DNA from: Melioribacteraceae bacterium
GTDB lineage: Bacteria; Bacteroidota; Ignavibacteria; Ignavibacteriales; Melioribacteraceae
Length of the DNA stretch: 19,596 nt
Direction of reading: 5' to 3'
Assembly: GCA_023230485.1 (NCBI GenBank)
Contig: JALNXG010000067.1
Coordinates: 1 to 19,596, forward strand
Made by a program: the position numbers and the translations under genes. Shown here in pieces: positions 1 to 6,413 of this stretch. Below the pieces are notes generated by a model, which did no database searches, was not told where the DNA came from, and saw only the letters and a program-made list of their open reading frames with translations. The stretch's first letter is position 1. Every line of letters starts with the position of its first letter.

Positions 1-216
1 GAACGAAGTGTTTTTTAGATATTTCAACTTGTTTCATCGCATTCTGTATTAATTCAATAACTACATATCTTCATATTACACTAGTAGTTATATGTTTCAT
101 TATGTTTCAATTAATTTAATCAACTTCCTCTGAATTTAACAAATTTGTTTAACCTTGTGTTAAACATAATTATATTCTGTACGTAATACTATTTAATCAT
201 TATCTAAAGGTTAAAT
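1..216. other. Left margin, non-coding, with GTTTCA motifs
   Basis: No gene is visible. GTTTCA occurs at 31-36, 94-99 and 104-109, and TTAAACATAATT follows near 160-171. Similar words in the same order but on the other strand lie near the right end (19522-19556). This suggests integrase arm-type sites or imperfect terminal repeats. It also holds the leader of the integrase, with an AAAGG ribosome site just before its ATG. I could not find a matching pair of direct att repeats or a tRNA target. Confidence 0.4.
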
Positions 217-1434
217 ATGTTACGAGTAAATTACAACATCCAATTCAAAAATAGAAAAGTGTCTCCTATTATAATTTCTATAACATGGAAAGGAAATAGA
301 ATTCAGAAGTCTATTGGTCAATCAATAGAAACTGAGTATTGGGATTTCAAAAAGAATAAAGCAAAATCTACTTTTAAAGATGCAGTTAACTTTAATGCTT
401 ATTTACAAAGCATTGAAACTGCATTGCAGAATTTTTATTCTGAGTCTTCCAAATATGGTAAAGTAATCAATAAGAGTAAGGTAAAAATTAAACTTATAGA
501 GGTTCTTAATAATGGGATTGTTGAAGAGAATAAAAACAATGGAGTAATTCAAACATTCGAGAGGTTTCTAAAAGAATATAGAGTTGATGGTAGTAAACTA
601 AGATCCTCGACATTAGTGAATTACCAAAGCTGTAGAAATAAGTTAAAGTTATTTGAAGAAAGAAAAAGGACTAAATTTCAATTTGATGATATTACTTCTC
701 AATTCTATAATGAATTTATTGATTTTCTTTATGAATCAAGTAGTAATAATACGGTTGGCTCAATAATTAAAAATCTTAAAACTTATATGAAATGGGCTCA
801 GAAAATGAAATGTCATAATAATATTGATTATAAAGAATTTAAACCACCATCAGCAGAACCTTCTTTCAGTATTGTTCTAACTAAAGATGAATATGATAGA
901 ATATTGGCACTAGAAACAGATAAACCAGCTTTAGAGTTTGCAAAGTTATTTATGATTGTAAATTGTAGAATTGGTTTAAGATCAATAGACTTAATAGAAG
1001 TAATAAAGGAATTTGAGATTAATTCTAATAAGATCAGATTCTTTCAAACAAAAACAAGCTCACTGCAAACATTAGTAATTCCAGACGATGTAATTAGTAT
1101 GATTAGAAGACTAAAAGAGTTGTTTAGTGACGGATTAAGTAGGGATTATATTAATAATAATCTTAGGGAGATAGGTAAAATGATAGGTATGAATGAAATT
1201 GAAACTTCTGTTAAATTCTATGGCTCTAGACGTGTTATTGTTAAAAAGCCAAGATGGGATTTGTTAACTACACACGTAGGAAGAAGAACATTTGCTACAA
1301 GAGCAATGGAAAAGAGAATACCAATTCATGTAATTATGGAATTCACAGGTCATAAGACACTTTCTTCTTTTCAAAGATATGTGAATCCTGCCAGCTTCGA
1401 TAATAAAGATGTACTAAGTCAATTATGGAATTAA
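217..1434 (+). CDS. Tyrosine recombinase / integrase
   Basis: Site-specific recombinase that would integrate and excise the element by strand cleavage through a tyrosine. The 405-aa length is typical of Bacteroidota integrases. Residues about 1-90 look like the N-terminal arm-type DNA-binding domain (WKGNRIQKSIG), about 110-205 like the SAM-like core-binding domain, and about 215-405 are the catalytic domain. The catalytic set is complete: R255 in CRIGLRSIDL, K279 in TKTSS, H353 and R356 in THVGRRTFAT, H379 in FTGHKTLSS, and the nucleophile Y388 in QRYVNP. The ATG at 217 follows TAAAGGTTAAAT. The gene stands alone at the left edge, next to the putative attachment end, and a terminator follows it. 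No frameshift is seen, so it is probably active. Function is confident; family placement is by motif reading. Confidence 0.93.
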   Translation: MLRVNYNIQFKNRKVSPIIISITWKGNRIQKSIGQSIETEYWDFKKNKAKSTFKDAVNFNAYLQSIETALQNFYSESSKYGKVINKSKVKIKLIEVLNNGIVEENKNNGVIQTFERFLKEYRVDGSKLRSSTLVNYQSCRNKLKLFEERKRTKFQFDDITSQFYNEFIDFLYESSSNNTVGSIIKNLKTYMKWAQKMKCHNNIDYKEFKPPSAEPSFSIVLTKDEYDRILALETDKPALEFAKLFMIVNCRIGLRSIDLIEVIKEFEINSNKIRFFQTKTSSLQTLVIPDDVISMIRRLKELFSDGLSRDYINNNLREIGKMIGMNEIETSVKFYGSRRVIVKKPRWDLLTTHVGRRTFATRAMEKRIPIHVIMEFTGHKTLSSFQRYVNPASFDNKDVLSQLWN

Positions 1435-1482
1435 TACTTATAACTTTCCTATAATATTAGAGTTAGCCGTTATACATAAAAA

Positions 1483-1510
1483 AACCCCACACCGTGATTG
1501 GTGTAGGGTT
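1483..1510. terminator. Bidirectional rho-independent terminator
   Basis: Stem AACCCCACACC (1483-1493), loop GTGATT, and GGTGTAGGGTT (1500-1510) pair at 10 of 11 positions. There is an A-run on the left and a T-rich run on the right. It lies between the convergent integrase and fibre genes and can serve both. Confidence 0.85.
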
Positions 1511-1537
1511 GTTCGATTTTTATATAAATTATTTTTT

Positions 1538-4135
1538 TTACATTTTGATTAATGTGACTAAACCTGTACCTGTGAGTACATTTGTTCCAGTTGAGCCAGC
1601 ATTATTTCGTATTTGAAGTTTTAATGTTCCTCCCGCATTTGAAACTATAGTTCCAATAAATCGATAAGGAATGAGAGTTATTGATGAGTTTAAATCCTCT
1701 AAATTACTAGTATCATAACCAAAATCTCCATCAAAAAATGCTGAAGTTAGTGAACCACTATAAGTAATTTTTGTATCAATTGTACCCGTTGCAGTTTCGG
1801 TTAATTCAAGATATCCATACATTTGATAAACAGAATTTGCATCTAATGTAAATTCTATACCAGAATCTTGATATGCTCCTCCCGCTAAAGTGAAATTATT
1901 AGGCGTGTCAGTAGTTGCAGTTGCTCCACCTCCGCCGCCGCTTGGTGTAGTCCAACTAGTAACAGCAGAGTCAATACTATTACCAGACGCAATAGTTAAT
2001 ACTTGACCTGGTGTACCCATAACTGCCGGGAAAACATAATTTCCATTATTTGTTACAGAAGGTGCTCTCCAACCAATGTACTGAGAACCAGTCCCGCTAG
2101 GTTCTTGAAAACGAATATCTCTTGCGTTATTATCACTATTTGTCATTGCGATTCTAGCATTTGCAGTTATTAAGAAAGTACTACCAAATGTTTGATTTGC
2201 AGTCCATGTGTTAGAATTTGCTAAATTAATTCCTAAAGGAGAACCACCAGAACCGTCACCCACTAAAGTACTATTTCTAGAAACTGTACCGCCTCCAGTT
2301 GGAGCAGTCCAGACTACATTTGAGCCATTATAAGTTAATACGTTGCCAGAAGCAGCACCCGTAGGATCAATTTTAGAAGTTGTAACAGAACCATCAGCAA
2401 GATGTCTATTTGTAACTGCATAAGTTAAGAGTTTAAGTCCTGAAACAGCTGAATCTGCCATCTTAGATGTTGTAACTGTCCCATTTGCAACTTTTGAGGT
2501 GGTGATTGCATTAGCCGTTATATCACTATTCTGAATACTATTTGTTAGTGAAAGTTTGCTATAAGCAATAGCTGCCGAACCATTTATTTCGGCATTAGAA
2601 ATTGCTCCAGCTGCAATAGAAGGATTAGGATATGTTCCTGCTAAACTTCCACCTGCAGCACCAGTAGGAGAAGTGGATGGAGTAATCCAATGAGTAGTAG
2701 CAGAGTCACCAAACGCACCGACAGTATTAAGAGCTAAAACTTGTCCTGAAGTACCAATTGCTGTTGGGAATACATAGTTACTATTTTGAGATACTGCAGG
2801 GGCTCTCCAACCTATATACTGAGAACCACTTCCACTTGGCTCTTGGAATCTTATGTCTCTAGCATTGTTATCACTATTTGTCATAGCAATTCTTGAATTT
2901 GCTGTAATTAAAAAAGTACCGCCAAATGTTTGATTAGCAGTCCAAGTATTAGAATTTGCTAAGTTAATTCCAAGAGGTGATCCACCAGAACCGTCTCCAT
3001 TTATAGTAGCGTTAGTTGATACAGTTGAACCGCTTGGTGCAGCCCAAACTACATTTGATCCATTATAAGTTAATACGTTTCCAGAAGAGGCACCTGTTGG
3101 ATCAAGTTTCGAATTTGTAACAGAACCATCAGCAAGATGTCTATTTGTTACAGTATAAGTCAATAATTTTTGCCCAGTTATTGCTGAATCAGCCATTTTT
3201 GATGTTGTAACTGTCCCATTTGCAACTTTTGAGGTTGTGATGGCATTAGCCGTTATATCACTATTCTGAATACTATTTGTTAAGCTTAATTTAGAATATG
3301 CTATTGCGGCAGAAGCGTTTACATCTGCATTTACTATAGCTCCATCATTTATTTTAGCAGATGTAACAGCATTATCAGCTAAACCTATAGGTGTTGCAGT
3401 TGTACCATTACCAGAAATTGTTGCATCCGTAATTACAGAACTTTCAGCTACCACAACTTGACCAGCAGCATTTACACTTATATTACGTGTACCAACGCCA
3501 GCTAAATTACCTAGAGTTGTAGCACCATTAACTGTCAATGTTCCTGGTATTGTAACTCCAGTTGATGTTGCCAAAATAGCATCAGTAGCGTCCACTTGTA
3601 TATGAGCTGTATTAGTACCCGTATTATAGCTAAGTGCTAATTCTGTATTATTGAATTCACCATCTACTGGACCTATGTGCATAGTACTTTCTTCTACATA
3701 AACATCGCTCCACCTATTTCCATCAGACCCAACACTAGCAGATCCACTTTCAGGAGGGGTTAAATTACCTTCAATATCTAAAACTCCACCTTGACTTTGT
3801 GATAATAATAGATTATCTAGCCTGTATTGAGCAGCTAGTGTACCACCCACATATACGTCTAATATATGATAGCTAGTTACAGATGCAGCTGTTATTGCTG
3901 TCCATCCAGCTCCAGATATATTAGCAATTATTATACCCGAACCGTTTGGAGTATAACTGGTAGTTGCTTGTGTGTAAATCAAGTTAGCAGTTCCACCAGT
4001 ATAATTATTTAATCGAATTTCTACACTTACGGGAGTACTAGAATTATTCACTATAGCTACTTTGATTGGATCAAGTGATAGTGCTGTACTGAAACCTAAA
4101 ATTGCAATCGCAAAAAGTAATAAGAATTTTTTCAT
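1538..4135 (-). CDS. Secreted repetitive fibre/adhesin-like surface protein
   Basis: An 865-aa protein from the ATG at 4135, chosen because the signal peptide MKKFLLLFAIAILGFSTALS begins there and GGGGA lies upstream; the frame is open for 30 more codons but those look like leader. Residues about 21-245 are a beta-rich N-terminal region. Two copies of a roughly 210-residue unit follow (276-487 and 521-731), each with a Ser/Thr/Ala-rich segment (KLSLTNSIQNSDITANAI), then SGNVLTYNGSNVVW and NTWTANQTFG. Between them is GTYPNPSIAAGAI, a motif common in fibre-like proteins of this phylum and in phage tail fibres. The last about 130 residues (FTLAGGAYQDSGIEFTL to TLIKM) look like a compact beta-sandwich tip, possibly C1q/TNF-like. 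The role is probably surface binding; the exact partner is unknown. It is divergently transcribed from the pseudo-protease gene. Confidence 0.75.
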   Translation of the reverse strand: MKKFLLLFAIAILGFSTALSLDPIKVAIVNNSSTPVSVEIRLNNYTGGTANLIYTQATTSYTPNGSGIIIANISGAGWTAITAASVTSYHILDVYVGGTLAAQYRLDNLLLSQSQGGVLDIEGNLTPPESGSASVGSDGNRWSDVYVEESTMHIGPVDGEFNNTELALSYNTGTNTAHIQVDATDAILATSTGVTIPGTLTVNGATTLGNLAGVGTRNISVNAAGQVVVAESSVITDATISGNGTTATPIGLADNAVTSAKINDGAIVNADVNASAAIAYSKLSLTNSIQNSDITANAITTSKVANGTVTTSKMADSAITGQKLLTYTVTNRHLADGSVTNSKLDPTGASSGNVLTYNGSNVVWAAPSGSTVSTNATINGDGSGGSPLGINLANSNTWTANQTFGGTFLITANSRIAMTNSDNNARDIRFQEPSGSGSQYIGWRAPAVSQNSNYVFPTAIGTSGQVLALNTVGAFGDSATTHWITPSTSPTGAAGGSLAGTYPNPSIAAGAISNAEINGSAAIAYSKLSLTNSIQNSDITANAITTSKVANGTVTTSKMADSAVSGLKLLTYAVTNRHLADGSVTTSKIDPTGAASGNVLTYNGSNVVWTAPTGGGTVSRNSTLVGDGSGGSPLGINLANSNTWTANQTFGSTFLITANARIAMTNSDNNARDIRFQEPSGTGSQYIGWRAPSVTNNGNYVFPAVMGTPGQVLTIASGNSIDSAVTSWTTPSGGGGGATATTDTPNNFTLAGGAYQDSGIEFTLDANSVYQMYGYLELTETATGTIDTKITYSGSLTSAFFDGDFGYDTSNLEDLNSSITLIPYRFIGTIVSNAGGTLKLQIRNNAGSTGTNVLTGTGLVTLIKM
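1943..3310 (-). repeat. Intragenic duplication in the fibre gene
   Basis: Copy 1 spans 2675-3310 and copy 2 spans 1943-2575, 735 bp apart in register. The encoded units are nearly identical, but most of the DNA differs at third codon positions. One 82-bp stretch (2466-2547 against 3201-3282) differs at only two bases. Confidence 0.85.
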
Positions 4136-4290
4136 TGGGTATTCCCCATATTTATTAATAGAATAAGTATTATAGTAATTAAGCAAAAATAGATAATTAT
4201 CTTTTATTTTTAAAAATATATTCAATTTATTGTGTTGAATTAAGTATTATTGTACTATTGTTTATTAACTAGTTACTGAAAAGGTTAAAA
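4136..4290. promoter_or_regulatory. Divergent promoter region of fibre and pseudo-protease genes
   Basis: This 155-bp gap holds the upstream signals of two divergent secreted-protein genes. A 13-bp word, AAGTATTATNGTA, occurs at 4165-4177 and 4242-4254 with one mismatch. Read on the minus strand, the first copy contains TATAAT, a possible -10 box for the fibre gene; on the plus strand the second contains TATTAT. This is a weak call. Confidence 0.35.
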
Positions 4291-5079
4291 ATGAAATATT
4301 TAATTATTTTTCTTGCCACTATTTGCACTTTATTTGCTGGCAATTATAAAGATAATATAGATGTTAAAAATTTAGACGTAGTAATAAAGAAATACAACTT
4401 TAGTTTTGTAGGTAATATAAGTAATGAAAAAAATGTTAGTCTAGGTACATGTCATGTTATTAATGAGAATACTGTAATTACTAATGCTAGCATTTTACAG
4501 ACAAGAATATTAATTCCCGATACAACAGTTATTAATGGGAATGAGGTTATTACACAAAAAGAAATTGGACGAAGTTGGATAGATAAATCAAATTTGCATA
4601 TTAATATGGATGGGAAAAAATATGCGATAGAGAAGATAATTCCTCATCCAGATTATAATGAAAACAATGAATATTTACCTAATATAGCAATGGTATTAAC
4701 TAAAGAGAATATAAATTGTAGATACCCTCAGTTAAGTAATACTTTAATTGAGAAAAATTTTACTTATAGTATTTTAGGGTATGAAAAGTCATGTGTATAT
4801 GGAACGAACAAAGTTGATAGTAGATTTAATAATAATAATTTTAACTATTGTTCCATAAGTCTCGATACTAAAGAACAAAACAGCAATTCCACAATATTTG
4901 AATTCAACCCAGATTCTTCTGATAAAGGATTTGCACTATTGAAAGTAGTCGATAATGATGTAATTCTTATTGGCTTACTACAAGATTATAAGTCAAACGA
5001 AAAAGAAAGTATCTTTTTGGATTTATCTGATATAATAGATTGGTTAAATACAAATGCAATAAGTCAAATAACAAGATAA
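4291..5079 (+). CDS. Secreted trypsin-fold (S1-like) pseudoprotease
   Basis: A 262-aa protein with a signal peptide (MKYLIIFLATICTLFAG). The order of trypsin-family landmarks is recognisable but the catalytic ones are altered. GTCHVINENTVITNASIL (52-69) matches the block around the catalytic His (usually VLTAAHC), with S67 where His should be. IIPHPDYNENNEYLPNIAMV (116-135) matches the block around the catalytic Asp (HP.Y...DIALL), with N131 where Asp should be. NPDSSDKGFALL (206-217) sits where GDSGGPL is expected; S209 may remain. The tail ISDLS-like segment LSDIIDWLNTN (245-255) fits the family's last strand and helix. It is therefore probably non-catalytic, with a binding or structural role outside the cytoplasm. 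ATG 4291 follows AAAAGG. It is divergent from the fibre gene, which suggests a shared surface role. A wholly unrelated fold cannot be excluded. Confidence 0.62.
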   Translation: MKYLIIFLATICTLFAGNYKDNIDVKNLDVVIKKYNFSFVGNISNEKNVSLGTCHVINENTVITNASILQTRILIPDTTVINGNEVITQKEIGRSWIDKSNLHINMDGKKYAIEKIIPHPDYNENNEYLPNIAMVLTKENINCRYPQLSNTLIEKNFTYSILGYEKSCVYGTNKVDSRFNNNNFNYCSISLDTKEQNSNSTIFEFNPDSSDKGFALLKVVDNDVILIGLLQDYKSNEKESIFLDLSDIIDWLNTNAISQITR

Positions 5080-5147
5080 AATAAAAATTTGCACATAAAT
5101 AAATTAGATATTTTTTTAATTTTAGCGTTTTACTATATTTCAGCGAT

Positions 5148-5335
5148 TAATTTGTAATTCTCATCCAAGCTTATAACACACTTCAAATTTTTTGGCACAC
5201 CCTCTAATTGAATGTTGCTTGGATGAGTTCTTTTGAATACAAAAAATTGGTATCCTTTTTTAATTAATTATTAGATTAGTTGAAGATAGTACCCTGGATA
5301 TCAATTAAGCCAACTCAATCGTTGGCTTTTTTTTT
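5148..5335 (+). ncRNA. Structured RNA element, copy A (with its terminator)
   Basis: No ORF fits here. An 11-bp stem, CTCATCCAAGC (5160-5170) with GCTTGGATGAG (5217-5227), encloses a second hairpin (TTCAAATT with AATTGAA). Downstream, TATC (5251-5254) faces GATA (5285-5288) around a 10-bp A/T hairpin (about 5256-5265 with 5272-5281, two G-U pairs). The word GATAGTACC (5285-5293) closes the domain, and a terminator follows. The same plan recurs in copy B with a compensatory change in the first stem, which is the main reason to call it RNA. The plus-strand orientation is inferred from the terminator. The function is unknown and no known RNA family was recognised. Confidence 0.6.
5308..5335 (+). 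terminator. Rho-independent terminator of RNA copy A
   Basis: AGCCAAC (5308-5314), loop TCAATC, GTTGGCT (5321-5327), then a run of T to 5335. The 7-bp stem is perfect. It differs by one loop base from the terminator at 6189-6214. Confidence 0.9.
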
Positions 5336-5355
5336 AAAAATATATTAATTATATT

Positions 5356-5526
5356 GCACTATTGATTTATAAATCTCACCCAGGAAGATTAACTGTTTCA
5401 TAAGTTCTCCTACACATATGAACTTGGGTGAGTATTTTTATATAAAAAAAGCCCCATTATTAGATAACAGGACTTTCTATCAAATTCAAGGCTTAAAATG
5501 AATTTGATTGTCAAAAGGATAGTACC
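5356..5526 (+). ncRNA. Structured RNA element, copy B
   Basis: It starts with a leader similar to that of copy A (ATTRATTTRTAAWTCTCA in both). Stem CTCACCCA (5375-5382) with TGGGTGAG (5425-5432) corresponds to CTCATCCA/TGGATGAG of copy A; the fifth pair is C-G here and U-A there. An inner hairpin pairs AAGTTC (5402-5407) with GAACTT (5420-5425). Downstream, CTATC (5477-5481) pairs with GATAG (5518-5522) around a hairpin AAATTCA/TGAATTT, and the domain ends in GATAGTACC (5518-5526) as in copy A. No terminator is seen directly after it. The region 5527-5724 that follows shows no gene and carries the leader of the 151-aa gene. Confidence 0.55.
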
Positions 5527-5724
5527 ACTATAACGAATCTATTTCCCAAAAGTTAACTCTTCCATTTCTATTATAAATAATCTCACTGTATCTTATACCA
5601 CGTAAATAACCTTTCAAATAAAATAAAACAATATGTTTGACACTTCACATAATTTTAATATATTAGTAAAAATTCTAATTATATTAACGCGGTATTAATA
5701 TAAATTAATTAAGTCGGAACGATT

Positions 5725-6180
5725 ATGAAATTATATTTAATTGAAAACATAGATAGTAAAAATTACTTTTTCCGAAAAAAATCAGAATTAAGGAATTATT
5801 TTATTTATGATGGTAAATTACTTTATGATGTCTTAGAAAGTTATAAAGTAATTGAGTTAAATGAAGATGAATTTGAAGGCTTATTGAATAACCGAGATAA
5901 CCTGATTTTCGGTGTGAATTTAACTTCAGAAATTAATTTAAGGCAAGTGTACAATTTTAACTACTTACGTCAAAGTGCTAATTTTAAGCTAATTGTAAGA
6001 GAATTTATTGAAAATTCTGGTATAAAGGAACATAATATCGATGAGTCGGTAATCTTTGCATTAAAGAAAAAATTACTTGTTAAATCTAAATCTCTACCTA
6101 ATCTTTTAAGAGCCTTAGAAGTTGATGATTCCATCTTAAAGTATTTTTTAATTAAAAAGATTAGAATATATAATAAATAA
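5725..6180 (+). CDS. Uncharacterised 151-aa protein
   Basis: I do not recognise this protein. It is 151 aa, with no signal peptide or membrane segment. The N-terminal part (MKLYLIENIDSKNYFFRK) reads as beta-strands, and the second half (about 95-151) looks helical and strongly basic (ALKKKLLVKSKSLPNLLR, then LIKKIRIYNK), which would suit nucleic-acid binding. The ATG at 5725 follows AGTCGGAACGATT, a weak ribosome site. It lies downstream of the two structured RNA elements and ends 8 bases before a terminator that nearly duplicates that of RNA copy A. That context suggests the protein and the RNAs may belong together, for example as an RNA-binding partner, but this is inference. No resemblance to ToxN or AbiQ was seen. 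Confidence 0.6.
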   Translation: MKLYLIENIDSKNYFFRKKSELRNYFIYDGKLLYDVLESYKVIELNEDEFEGLLNNRDNLIFGVNLTSEINLRQVYNFNYLRQSANFKLIVREFIENSGIKEHNIDESVIFALKKKLLVKSKSLPNLLRALEVDDSILKYFLIKKIRIYNK

Positions 6181-6188
6181 GATTTTTT

Positions 6189-6214
6189 AGCCAACTCAAC
6201 CGTTGGCTTTTTTT
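6189..6214 (+). terminator. Rho-independent terminator of the 151-aa gene
   Basis: AGCCAAC (6189-6195), loop TCAACC, GTTGGCT (6202-6208), then T to 6214. A-rich sequence on the other side could let it work in both directions. Stem identical to 5308-5335. Confidence 0.9.
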
Positions 6215-6219
6215 ATGTC

Positions 6220-6336
6220 CTAAAACAACTGACTCTCTATATACTCGATAATCTCCTGTATGTCATCATCAGTCAAAGTCAAGAACGGTGAAGCAAGCAC
6301 ATCCATTTCATGAATATATATAACTACTTTACTATT
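6220..6336 (-). pseudogene. 3' gene remnant, possibly cytochrome c C-terminus
   Basis: An open minus-strand frame from 6336 to the TAG at 6220 encodes about 38 residues. It ends IIEYIESQLF after MDVLASPFLTLTDDDI. A PF-loop followed by LTDDDIxxIIxYIxS is the usual ending of class I c-type cytochrome domains. The heme-binding CxxCH would lie further upstream and is absent: the frame is stopped at 6337-6339. The codons look less AT-biased than those of the neighbours. The cytochrome reading rests on one short helix and is tentative; it could also be a chance frame. Confidence 0.35.
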
Positions 6337-6413
6337 CTAACTCGCTATTTTTTTTAAATCAATCTACAAGATTCCTTATATTAGTTTAACAGGAAACTTA
6401 AAAAAAAAATTAA

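Noticed and set aside
5160..5432. Retron or type III toxin-antitoxin RNA
   Set aside because: No reverse transcriptase is encoded here and the nearby 151-aa protein does not resemble ToxN or AbiQ; the paired stems alone are not enough to name a family.
5970..6194. Minus-strand frame of 74 codons
   Set aside because: It is the antisense of the 151-aa gene and runs through its terminator, with no ribosome site.
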